Positions 36,857 to 48,254 of a stretch of DNA of 64,000 nucleotides are shown here, piece after piece. This stretch comes from Echria macrotheca (taxonomy: Eukaryota; Ascomycota; Sordariomycetes; Sordariales; Schizotheciaceae). A program made the position numbers and the translations under genes. The DNA lies in NCBI GenBank assembly GCA_030411725.1, contig MU839827.1, forward strand, positions 2,673,027-2,737,026. Direction: 5' to 3'. The notes under the pieces are model-generated. The model saw only the letters and a list, made by a program, of their open reading frames with translations, did not search any database and was not told the DNA's origin. Positions within the stretch are counted from its first letter, which is position 1, and each line of letters begins with the position of its first letter.

Positions 36857-38306
36857 TCAGTTCCGCTCCTTGGAATACTCAAAGTTCCGATCATTCGTGC
36901 TCGGCCGGCTGCCAGTGCCAGCCAACTCGGTCATGCTCTCCGTCTCGTACGTCTTGTCGCTCGCCCTCGTCCCTCCATGGTGACGACTCCCCGTCATCAT
37001 CTGGAAGCTGCGGCCGGGGATAATCTCCTTCTTGGACCGCCTTCCCGAAAACGTGTCGGCCCACAACATCTTGCAGGCCTTCCAAGAGGTCACCATGTAG
37101 ATGATGGCATTCCAGAAGCCCTGGAGCGGCAGCACAAATGCTGACATATACTCGAGCGTCATGGACGCCTGGTTGTTGTGCACCACCGAGTACACGCGGT
37201 TCGCGCTCGAGGGGATCCACGTGACCAGCATGGCCGTGAAAAAGAGGATGGCACACTTGGTGTAGGACCAGGTGGCGTTGTTGGCTTCGTAGGCGGCACG
37301 GCGGCGCAATGGATTCCCTGTGCGAGGTGCCGGACCCGTATCCGTCGTGGTCCCTTGGCTCGGTGGGACCATGTCACCACCACGCCTTCCAGACTGGATG
37401 ACGACCGAGTAGGCCGCGTTTGGCGGCTTCTGGGCCGCCACCTCGGATCCGCGCCGGATTCCGCTGCCGAGAGGGGTCAGGTCGATGGCGTCCTTATCAC
37501 GGACCTCGGACGTGACGACGACCTCGGTGGTCTTGCTCGAGCTGAACGGATCGTCCATGGGTGGCATCGGTTCGGGCTCGTGATGACTATAACTGAACTG
37601 GCGTAGCTGCTTGTGTTTCTTGTAGATCTCGCGTCCGGCGCGAATGTAAATGAAAAAGGTAATGAGAATCACGATCCTGTGCAGTGTAAGCGAGCCAGGT
37701 CCTACAAGAGAGAGAAGAAACACCAACCAAACCGGCCCGTAGAACGTTGCAATGCGGAAGATATCCCAACTGGAGCTGACCCAGCACCACAGTGTCGCGT
37801 TGCCGTACATGCGGCCCTTGGCCTCGGTCGAGACGAAAATGTAGGTCAGAGCCACAACAAAGGGGATGCCGTAGCAGCAGATCAGATAGGGCGCTTCCAT
37901 CCTGCGCAGCCGTCGAGCGTCGAACTTGAAGTAAAAGGTCAGATAGACGTTGACTGCCATGGCCAGGGTCCAAAAGGCATCAGCGGGCATGAACCTGGAC
38001 GGGTCAGCAGATGATATATACACAACTCTCAAAAACCTACATCTGAATGAGAAAGGCCTGGAACTGGCAGCCGGCCGAGTTCGTGTCCCCGATGAAGGAC
38101 CTAGCCATAATGGTGGCCACATTGGTGATGGCGTTGCCGAACGAAGCATAAAAGACCAGCCGGTTGATGGGCTTGTGGAAGGCCTTGGACGAGCAAAAGG
38201 TGACGATGATGAAGACGCATCCGAGAAGAGAGAAGACAGAACAAGCCCGCTCGATAACGCTAAAGATATCCAACTGCCCGTCGGGCGTGGGTGATGACCG
38301 ATCCAT
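36857..38306 (-). CDS. cAMP-receptor-like G-protein-coupled receptor
   Basis: Seven-helix plasma-membrane receptor of the Dictyostelium cAR-like class (class V in filamentous fungi; Neurospora GPR-1/2/3 are family members). Three exons, 450 residues: 38306-38041, 37994-37728, 37676-36857. TM1 CSVFSLLGCVFIIVTFC, TM2 PINRLVFYASFGNAITNVA, TM3 FWTLAMAVNVYLTFYF, TM4 PYLICCYGIPFVVALTYIFV, TM5 FYGPVWIVILITFFIYIRAG, TM6 CAILFFTAMLVTWIPSSANR, TM7 YMSAFVLPLQGFWNAIIYMV. The second intron uses donor GTTGGT, chosen because only this gives the conserved WIVILITFFIYIRAGREIYKK reading. Between TM5 and TM6 is a long (about 130 residue) third cytoplasmic loop, and a hydrophilic tail of about 75 residues follows TM7. 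Ligand unknown. In other fungi members influence development and carbon sensing. Confidence 0.92.
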
Positions 38307-41300
38307 TTTGAGGACGCCGTCTCAGACGAAAGGGAGCGACATGGGAATCTCGTAGCTTCGAGGTCGACGATGCGTGTCGTATGTGTAGCTGACCTCTCGC
38401 GTGGGCGGGACTGGAGGGGGATCACTTTGGCAGTGATGAGGATATCGAGGATTCAAGTAGTGAACAGCGGTGTCGATCCCATCTCGTCTTGGGAGGAGGA
38501 TGAACCGTTTCCTCGACAAGGGGCGAGGGGGGTCACCTGGATTATGCATCTCGTAGCTGGACCTAGTGGCTCGCTGCTTACGGCGTGCTGGGGGGCAGTC
38601 GTGTAGCCCACGGCGAGGTATGAGTACGTACACCAACGAGGAGTACACCACGGCCAGGTACTTGCACACACCAAACACATGAACCGAAAAATGCCTTTCT
38701 ACGGCAAAATGCAAGGATGGTGGCCGAATAAAGAGCCTGTGGCAGACGGATGGGAAAGGCAGGAGCACCCACCGGCAGAGCAGGGATGTCGTGCTCGTCT
38801 CCGACACCCACCTGCCCTCCCTCAGTTACTCTCCAGCCAAGACTCGCATCCCACATTCAACGCCGCTGCGATACACGACACGACGTGCAGTCAAGAAAGG
38901 GAAGCGTTGCATGTTCTGCTTGTCCGGGGCGTGGCTTTCTGGGCGATATGCTTGGCGCGGGGACGACTGACCGGGGTTCCATCATCGGGCCTGGGGCCGT
39001 CGACCGTCTCCACTTTGCATGGCAACACACACAAACGGGGGTCCCCTGTTCCCCCGCCGCAACCCTCGACAAGAACGAGAAAAAAGTCTGAATTTGGCCG
39101 ACATTGTCAAAGTATGTGCCCCCCCTTTCCGGCGGGAATTCTTCGACTGCCTTCTCCAGAACACTGCTGACGGCCGCACAGACTGCTGCACTCCCAAAGT
39201 CGGCCGCGCATTTGATATGAGAGAGGCGGCGCTGGGATGGTCCTGGTTAGGGGTTTGGGGGCTACCTGCAGCCATAACTTCCGTGGTCGTGTAACGCGCG
39301 CCATATTGCGCTCCCATAGATTGCCATTCTCATCGTTTGCATTCTCGTCAGCCTCTGTTTGCCGTCGTGCGAGCAAGAGATGGCCGCGACTTCGCGGCAC
39401 AGAGGGGGAGTGCGGTGCCTTATAGCCGGCCAAAGTGCCGGCTGGGGACGCTTCACTTTGTGTGTCGGGACGGGCTTGGGAGGGCCTGGGAGGCCTTGGA
39501 TAGGAGGAGCGGCCTTCTTGTCCGTATTGCCGGTCGCTGGGCTGTCGCACACGGACGGTTCATGTTCGGGAGGAAGGCTCTCCGTCGTCGATATCCTGGA
39601 GAGACTTGGGCAAAGCTGGTATCGGAAAATATCCGGTCGATTGGGCGTCGCCCCCTAACGAACGTCAGGACTGTTTGAAGCAGCCAGGTCATTCGCTGTC
39701 GCCGACGTTTGCAGTGGCCTCTCTCTGACCCTTCATGTCCAGTCGAGTGTTCCAAGCTGCCACACCAGTCTCGCAATTTCCTCTGATGACGACTGTCCAA
39801 GAAAGCGAGGAATAGCGCCGAGTCGATGAGTTGCGGTGAGTCGTCGGAGCCAAAGGTGGCGCGTTCCCACGTGGAAGAACCAGGTCGGGGGTGGCTGTCG
39901 CTCTGCTTGTTTGGTTGGTTGAAGTCTGGTTGTTGGCGTCGGAGCCGATCCCGTCCCTGTGCAGCCGGCGACTGGCACGCTGCTGCTGCTGATGCTGCGC
40001 TGCTGCTGCACCGTTTGTGCTGTTCCTGCACCCTCGTCAATCGCCCTTGCATAGAGCCATTCCGGGTTTTCAGGTGCGCTCAGACGTAATTTCTACGACA
40101 CCGCTGTGAAGCGGCGAGGTGGATATCAAAAGGGGGTTGTTACATTGGCAGAAAGGGGACCTCGGTCATCCTCGACACCGCCGACGTGGTTGTTGGCGGT
40201 GGAGTCCAGAGACAGGTTCGGGGATGTTTCAAGCCTGCTCGCGTGGTGGCGCTCTCCAGGGGCTTCGGCCACGAGGGTCTGGGGGGGACTCGGTTCGCCA
40301 TGCGATACGCCAAGCTGCGAGTCATCTGTCTCGCCATCGCCATCTTGACCGTCCCAAGTTTTCCTGTTTGGCAACCGGGGAGGGCGCAGCACGTCGCAAA
40401 CAGACAAGACTCGATGCAGCGCCGACCCCGGCCCGGAGGGATTTGTCGGCCTCGAGCAACCACGGCGGCGGGAGGCGACATGGCAATTGGGCCATGGCAA
40501 ATTAAAAGGTGCAAACAGAAGGTTTTCGATGACAGTACGTTGTAACCAAGCTTTTTGGCGTTCAAGCCCCCAGACATGGGGCTGGGGACAAAAGCAATTC
40601 TCTTATCCACAGCACATGTCCACCGCTCCGCACCGCTCCACCTCGGACGGCACCGTCAGGGATGGGCCCTGGGCTTGTTTCGGTGTGCGTCTGTGCCTGT
40701 CGTCATTCACCGAACCAGTCGATCAGAGGGGCCGCGATCAGAGAGGCCATGATCATCTCGACCTGCCCGATTCGACCCCGAGCATCGGTTGTTCAATCCG
40801 ACCCCGACCCCGGCCCCGGCATCAGCGGCGCTCCTGCGGCGAGATGCATCGACACTGCCGGTCGGCCAACGACGTGCTGCTGGGCCGCCGAGGCGCTGCT
40901 GCAGACAATGCACAGCGGACAAAGAAAATATACAAGGGGCTCGCTGCTGCAGGAATGCTCTTCCCCGGGGATGCATCTATTGTGTGCCGGACAAAGACCG
41001 CCCGTGACTTTTCTTGCAGTCGACTCCAACTTTGGGTGAGTGACTCTGTCGTTACGTCTACTCTAGAAATGACAGTTGGTCGATCAAAGTCAGCATCACT
41101 CAGCAGTAGGTAGCAGTGACTGGAAGCATCCCTAGCTGGGAACAAGGCCATCTCCGCAGAATTATGCGTCCCGGAATTGATAGGCAGGTTGTCGCGACAT
41201 CGCCTACTCCTGCATCTAGAGCTTTCTGCTGTCCCCTCTTGAAAGAGATGAGGGATGGCCATAGCATCTTCGGGGCCTGGGCTCGCGGTTCGATGCGATA

Positions 41301-41882
41301 CAACCTCGTATTATAGCTTTGAAACAGGAGAATGACGAAGAGCATAGGCCTTGTGCAGGTGGCAGAAGATGGTTGTAGCCTTGCTGATCCCCTCCACCTT
41401 CGTTTCGATGTCGAACTCGAACGTACTCATGGACCAGAATACGCAGCAACAACGGTATGTCGCAGAGTGGCTTGATAGCGTGTATTCTACCGTCACAACG
41501 ATGGTTCTCGTCTTTTTCCTCGGGCTGGTCGGGGTGGCTCGGTGCCCGGGTGACGGTGTTGACCAACCCCTGAGGCATTGTTTTCATCGAGACATCGAGA
41601 CAAGGAAAGCCAGCCTGCCTTGTCTCTCCTTCCCGTAGGCGTCGCTCTCAGAAAACACCATCACCGATTGTGACCATGGCCTCTCAGCCTAGAGTTCATC
41701 CTTTCATGGCATCTTCCACACCAGTCTGGCGCCAATGGAGCCCTCGTCGACTGAAAGCCTCTTTACCATCTCTTACCAGCACAAACCGTATATAATAGAC
41801 AAACCACCACCGCTACGCCCCCCGCAAACCGTTCCAGACATGCGTCATCCCAGATCCCACCGTCGTCAACGGCCCCATCGAC
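38307..41882. other. Divergent intergenic region
   Basis: 3.6 kb between the GPCR start and the start of an unrecognised gene. Overlapping short frames on both strands show no family resemblance. It must contain both promoters; nothing else could be identified. Confidence 0.5.
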
Positions 41883-43104
41883 ATGGCAAAAAGACGAAAA
41901 GCCCGGGTCGGCAAGATCCAGACCCGAACCCAATTCACCTCCCGACGGGTCGACAACGCCTCTTCCGACATCGACATGCTCGACATCGACTCCTCCTCCA
42001 CTCCTCCCAACCCCTCCCGCCGGAAAGGAAACAACCCCAAGAGAAACACCGCAGGGAACAACAACACCAAAAGCCCTGCACCCACCACCCCTCGAATCGG
42101 CCCAAGAACACAACAGCCAAAGGCCCCCCTCAAATTCAACACGTACCACCCAGGCGCAGAGACTTTCAACAGCCACTGCCCCGCCTGCGCGGTAACCCAC
42201 CGTCTAAACTACGGTCTGCGCACAACCCTCGACACGCTCTTCCGCCGCTTCCACGACGCGCTCGACCGGTGGGCCGACGACGTCGGCGTGGGCAGCGGCA
42301 GGAGTATCGACCCGATGGAGTGGCAGGCCGAGATGACCACGCTCGTGCTGGAGCGGGAGCGGGAGAGACGGCCGAGTGAGATGCGGAGGATGTTGGAGGG
42401 GATGATGTTTGGTGGTGGTTCGGGTCCTTGTCATCCTCTGCCTCTGCCTGATGTCAGGCGGGTTAGTTTTCTTGCTGCTCCTCCTACTACTACTACTACC
42501 TTGGGAGGAGGAGCTGGAGGAGGTGGTGGTGGTGGTGTGGGGGGCAGTGGTGCCGGGGGAAGTACCATCATACCTTCTTGTTGTAATTCTCCCCCGACGA
42601 GTTGGTGCGACAGCGAGGCCAGCACCGTGGTTACCAGCCCGTCTGTGCCTCTCCGCATGTCTTGTGATCCGATGTTGATGGCGCGAGGGGGGATGGGAAT
42701 CAGTTGGGGAGGACAGTTGCCGATGCCGGTGCTGGGAGGAGGACAGGGCGATGGACAGATACGGATGCAGTCGCAGTCGCAGGCGCGGTTGTCGGTGCTG
42801 CCGATGCCAGTGCCTGTTGCGCAGTCGCGGGCAGGCGATTTCTTGCCCCTGACGGACCCGGGTTTGGCGCCGACGACGATGGGGACTACACTACCAGAAA
42901 ATGGGCAGCGTCAGCCCCGGCGCCGGAGTGTGTGTCGGAAGGGCAGCGAGAGGAACGAGAGACGGGAGGGAGTCAAATGGGGACGATCATCGTAAGTATT
43001 CCTCCTTGGAGAGGAGGGACGTGGACCCGCGATTTCTTCGAGACTCTAACGCAAGCGCATACAGATCAAGTCCGTATCGCGGCAGGAAGTACAGCCTCAT
43101 GTAG
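41883..43104 (+). CDS. Hypothetical protein, Gly/Ser/Thr-rich
   Basis: I do not recognise this family. Two exons, 41883-42991 and 43065-43104, give 382 residues; the 73-bp intron has donor GTAAGT, branch CTAAC and acceptor ACAG, and splicing replaces an early stop with the tail SSSPYRGRKYSLM. The ATG has G at -3. The first 20 residues are strongly basic (AKRRKARVGK), suggesting a nuclear signal, followed by a Ser/Pro/Asn-rich stretch. About 85-165 looks folded: HCPACAVTHRLNYGLRTTLD and a helical segment TLFRRFHDALDRWADDV, then an Arg/Glu-rich helix with RERERRPSEMRRMLEGM. After that come a poly-Thr run, a glycine run (about 12 residues) and a Met/Pro/Gly-rich tail. A competing ATG frame at 41735-42379 overlaps but lacks a domain-like section. 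Confidence 0.7.
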
Positions 43105-44013
43105 AGGAACATCATCGTCAATGTTTTGGTATCCTCCAGTATTGGTGCAGATCACCATGTCCAGTGTCTGCTTGGACGCTCCGCTATTGCTAGAGGGTAG
43201 ATCATAAGTGAACTATCCCATCTGCAAAATATTCAGGGGCAGCGAGATCCATGAGAGATGGGTCCAGTATCAGGACATCCGGACGCCACTGGGAAGTAAC
43301 TCAGGGTCAGTCATCCCCGCCGTCTAGATACCTACCACAGTATCTCCATGCTGACGGCCACATACCAAGATCGTGGATGATGTGACGCCGGCATGAGATA
43401 ACAAGTGGCGACATACTACCTGATCGAGAAGTTTTTGGGTCCATTGAATTTCGGTTTGTGTATGCGCAAATGCCTTCCCCGAAATCGGCACCATGAAGAC
43501 GGTGAGGCATCCAAGGCGTCTAAGTCTAGGAATTGGATCTGTGATGCTTACTTTTGTTGGCCCCCAAGGGTCGAGTTTAAGAATTTGTGGACGGGGATAT
43601 ACCCAGAGCAGCGCATTGAGAAGGAAGATCAATCCAAGGCAATGGGATTGAGGTCTTCGATTGTATGGAAAGCAGGCGTGGACAGGAGATACATCCCCTT
43701 CATGTACTCAAGTGCTGATTGTAGAATGATATCATTCTTACTTTGCACTCCAGTCCGATAAGTCATTCGTAGACATGTTAGAGATCCTGCCCAGTTTCGA
43801 GATCGCAGCCAGACATCGAGTGATCATGATCGTAACCGAGTCCAGCAATACCTTACCTAACGCAACAGCATTTGCCGAACTGAAAACCTACCCATTACCG
43901 TCCAACTTCCAAGGGAGTCCAATGACCGGGGAAACACACAGCCTACGCGGCTTGCGACATACATCTCATTAGATAGGTATTATATTAATACATCGAATTC
44001 CCCATCACTCCGG
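43105..44013. other. Convergent intergenic spacer
   Basis: 909 bp between the 3' ends of the hypothetical gene and VPS3. A minus-strand frame at 43324-43632 (102 codons) has hydrophobic and basic parts but no recognisable domain; I could not support a gene. Confidence 0.5.
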
Positions 44014-47000
44014 TCACGCCCCCGTGTCCACCACCGGCCCTTTCTCGTCAATACTCACGAGCAAATCATAGTTAACCTTAAGATTGTCAGCTTGGCTCAG
44101 AGACCGTGCCAACGAGCTCTCGTGCCGCTCGCGAACGAGCCGCCGCAGCGCTGACATGAGAAACTCGGCCGTCACCTCGACCGACCAGCTATCCGGGATC
44201 AGCGCCAGCACCTCGAGCACGTCGAACCAGCCGCCGAACCGCTCCAGCAACGCGCCCGTCTGCTCTACACGGTCGCTGAGATCGCCAATGGCCAAAAACT
44301 CAGCCAGCAGCACGCGAAACAATCGTGTCTGCGTTTCCTTCGTCGGTATGCTATCCCGCCGACCGGGCGCCGACGCCGAAAGGGATGCCCCGCCCCGTAG
44401 ACAATATGACACGGCCGTATCGTAGTCCCCGAGGCGGTGGACAAGCAGACGTAGTGCATCTTCGTGCCGCTTAGCGCGCCCGTCGAGGATGATGGCCTCC
44501 GGCACCAGAAGCTCATCCCGAACCTCGGGCCCCGAGCCATCCATGCTCGACGGCGGCGGCGATAGCGTATCTAGACGCTTACGGATAGCATCCTCGTCGT
44601 AGTCGTGCCCTCCACCTAGAAGCTGTAATAATCGTAGACGGCTTTGCCATGCTTCATCGCCCGGTGGTGCGTTATCCTCGAGAAATCGGAGATAGGTGGG
44701 TTTTGGCGGCCGGAGAGCACGGTAGGCTTCGTACGAGGCAGCAATCATCTCGCGGGCAGCCGGCGAGGACTGCAAGTCATTGATGACGATATCAAGATAG
44801 TATGTGATGAGCTCGTTGACGTAAGCCGTGTTGCCTTTGCCAAAGACGAGGTGCTCAAGGTAGTATTTGACCGCGTCGGGCGCCTCCTCCTTGAGTATTT
44901 CCACCACCTGCGTGGGCTCAAACTTGGGCGCCTTGCCCTTGTCGTCCGCAAACACCTGGACACCAAGCTTGGGATTTCGATTGGCAAGCCATATGCCGTA
45001 TTCCTGGACCAACGCCTGGTTGCCGATATTGCTGAGATAGCCCCTGACCCGCTGTTCGCCGTCTCCGAGCTCCCCTCCGCGGTCTTCTTCTCCTTCGATG
45101 ATGCGTCTCCAGGTCGCCAGCACGTCTGCTGTCATCTTGCGATGCTGGTAGAGTCTGCTGAGGACGAAAAGACGGTGATAGCTCTCGAGCAGATCTACCG
45201 CCCGATCGAAGCAGTCCACACCATGGTCGACAAGATCATAGAGTTCCTTGCGGATCGTCGCGCCTTTGCCGGGTAGCCCTTTTGGTGTGTCTTGGTCTAA
45301 CTCTAACAGCACGAGCAAGAGCGACGCATCCACTGTGCGGAAGACCTCGTCTGGGATGCTGCCAAACCCCTTCTTCTTTCTCCAGGCGGTAAGAAAGCGC
45401 CTCAAAAATCGAAGCACGTTTGGCGGCAAAGAACTAATGCTCTGAACAACCGGTCCTGGCTTGTCATGCGACATGTGTCCCTGAACGAGTTCCTTGACGC
45501 CGCCATAGATCCATATTCCTCGCCGGTTCACCACGATCTCGTTGCGGAGCGCCGGGACCAGTGCCAAAACAACCCTGGCATCAAGATCTCCACCGAGGAG
45601 ATTTTCCTCCATCACTGCCAACTCGTCATCAGTAAATGGTGGCGCCCCGGCGTCGAGGAAGGATGCGAGGAGCATTACTCCTGCCTTCTGCTTGATATAT
45701 CCCAGAGTCATAAACTCGAGCTCCGTCTTGGGATCACGGTCCTTGATTGTGGCTAAGAGGGTGATAAGTTGCTGCCTGGTTTCCTTCTTGTTCTTGCTGC
45801 TTTCATCTGTAGCCGCCGATTGTAGAGTCCCTTCCAGCTGAAGAAGCAGAGGATTCCTCACGGCCCACCATATATCAGGTCCGGCCCAAACAGCTAGTCG
45901 TGATGAGGTCTTGGCAAGAGTCCGCACGAAATCTTCACCCTCCTTGTTCCTTTTGGCCTCCCAGCCTTCCGGTAGCGGCTCATCATCCGACTCTAGATCC
46001 CTGTCAAAGAGTTCCTTTTCTTGTGAGAGACGTTCCATAGACAGTGCTGTCCTAGAATCAAAGCTCCCGATAGACATGGTAGGAGTCGATGGGTGGGCGC
46101 TAAAGGGCGAGAACCGCCTTTGGCAGAGCAGGTCAACAACTTCTTCGAAGCGCATCTCCTCGGTTTGTAGCAGAGAACGGACACCAATCGGTTTGCCGAT
46201 ACTTGGTTCCTTGGCGTCGGGAGTCTGGATTTCAAGCCAGAACTTCTCGGGCTCGTCCTCTCCTACGTTCACATCGAAGCGTTGTATTTCTAGGCCGTGA
46301 TGCGGTCCGTCCTCAAATTCACGTGCCATCGACGCCAGAACATAGCCCTCTTCCTCGGTAGGAATCGACGTGCGAGATGAAGACAGATCGGTTGCAGCTC
46401 CATCCACCACGATTTCACGCGGATACTTGTCGAACTCAAGGGTGGGGCGCGTGGGATCCCCGTCGAGATTGACAAACATGCCAATTCCTGGATCCCGCGG
46501 GCCGGTTCCTGTAACTATGAGAAACTCCTCGGCAGAAGGAGATGCGATATGAGGCTTCAAAAAGACGGCCCCTTGTTTTGGTGGTGATGTAGTCCGGGCA
46601 GGTGAGTTGGTCCCAGCAGCCTGGGACGCCAGTAACCCCCCGGGTGGTGGCGGGAGTGGTTTGTTTGTATCCTGCCCTGTATTTGGCGTATCTGCCTCTT
46701 GAAAGACAGGGTCTTCGGTCTCTCCGGCTCTTCTGTCTTGCCGTCTAGGCCCACCCGTTATGAAGCCACCCAAGCTGGTACTCCTACTGTGACCATGACC
46801 TTCGGAAGGTGTCAACAGGGGTCTAGCCGTAGCAGATGAGGAGCTCCTGAGGAGACCGCCATCCGAATCACCAGCAACATTTTGTGCCTGCCCAAATAGA
46901 CCTGCTTGTGAGCTATCCAGGGATGATATGCTCATGAGGGGGATTTTAAGTTGCCGTTCTACATCCAACAGAGAGTAGCTTCGAGAGTCGGCGACGCAGG

Positions 47001-47734
47001 CGATCGAGTCCCTCCGGACGGACAAGGTGCTGCCGGCAAAGTCGATTTTCTGTCACAGTGTGAGATTTCCGGCAGAATAGCAAGTAGAACACGTACTTTA
47101 ACAACACGGGCATCCTCACCAACCCTGACGACCTGGATTTTACGGTTGAGGGACAAGAGAAGAGTTACGCCCTTGGTCCGATCATTACTGTCTCCAACCC
47201 CCTCGTTGAGGTCGACGCCGCCAATCCAGTTGCAATTCCGAACCTGAAGTGAACCAAACACGGGACTCAGCTCGGGTAGTGAGTAAAACGTCACGGTCCA
47301 GTTGCAGAGGACGCATGCTTTTCCGACGCGTGGGAGGAGAAGGATTTGTTGAACGCCAGGCCGGGTCCCGCTGGGTGATGCCTGGGGTTCGGAGTAGGCC
47401 GGACGCAATCGAGACGCAAGAATAAACTGGGCGCTGCTGCTTGGATCTTGAGGGTCGGGGGGAATCTGGAAGAAGTGAAGCAGCTCGGATGCGGTGGTGC
47501 CGACATAGAGGTTTCCATCTGTGATATCCAGTGTCAGCCAGAAGCGAGGCCCCTGGTGGAAACCGAAGGGCAGACAGTACCTAGGTAGTCGACGCAGTTG
47601 ATCTTGGTATCGTCGGTGTCTCCGTCCGCCGACAGAGGGACGCTCTGCAGCAGCGGGCGCAGCACATATGGCCCAGCGCCGGCGAGGACTGTGGGAGCAG
47701 GGAGCTTCTGCTTCTGCGCCGGACCGGATGCCAT
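44014..47734 (-). CDS. VPS3: CORVET subunit VPS3 / TGF-beta receptor-associated protein 1 homolog
   Basis: Tethering-complex subunit that recruits Rab5-type GTPase at early endosomes. Three exons, 1203 residues: 47734-47581, 47518-47097, 47049-44014; phases close. The N-terminal part is a citron-homology (CNH) beta-propeller: YLDGNLYVGTTASELLHFFQ, LLLSLNRKIQVVRVG, and in the middle TGTGPRDPGIGMFVNLDGDP and YPREIVVDG, a pattern typical of Vps3/Vps39 propellers. A Ser/Pro/Gly-rich insertion (about residues 240-330) interrupts the propeller. The second half is alpha-solenoid with Vps39 domain 1 (LLLVLLELDQDTP, LYDLVDHGVDCFDRAVDLLESYHRLFVLSRLYQHRKM) and domain 2 near the C-terminus (RHEDALRLLVHRLGDYDTAVSYCL). 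Vps39/VPS6 (HOPS) is the alternative, but the TGFBRAP1-like features favour VPS3. Divergent to COY1. Confidence 0.85.
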
Positions 47735-48254
47735 TTCAGAATCGGCGCACCATTGTCTCTGCCATCAAACCACAATCTCGGAGCCTCTCCAGTCCACGGT
47801 CGTGACGGTATAGTCGGGATAATCGATTGGTCGGATTCGCGTTATATTGGACATTCGATGGAGCAAGAGAGTAAGACGTGGGGCTGGTTCGGTTCCTCGA
47901 CGACCGCGTCACAGGCAATCGTCATGTTTTGGGCAGTGGCTAACGGGCGAGCAATTTGGTATCGAGCGTGCGCTGTGGTCTTGTCTTATCTAGGCAAACT
48001 GGAGAACGCGGCCAGCGAACGCCGCGGGTGATCCAAGCTCCAACGTCACCCATTGCAGGGTCCCACTCCCAGCTTGGACCAACCACAGCCGCTGGAATAG
48101 TAGCCACTTTGCAACGATCAGCACTGACTTCGGACCCTTCTATCACCATCAACCCCCGAGGTTTCAACATTATCGACGACTCGTTACGACGCAAAAGCTC
48201 TCTGCTGGACCGAGTGCCGCGATCGGCCACGCCTAGTACTGATAAACCGGCGCA
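47735..48254. promoter_or_regulatory. Divergent promoter, VPS3 / COY1
   Basis: 520 bp separate the two ATG codons, so both trafficking genes share this spacer. No TATA box or recognised binding site stands out. Extent is defined only by the start codons. Confidence 0.5.

Noticed and set aside
41735..42379. Alternative ATG frame overlapping the hypothetical gene
   Set aside because: Rich in Arg/Pro/His as expected for an off-frame reading; the 41883 frame is longer, has an exactly phased intron and a folded-looking segment.
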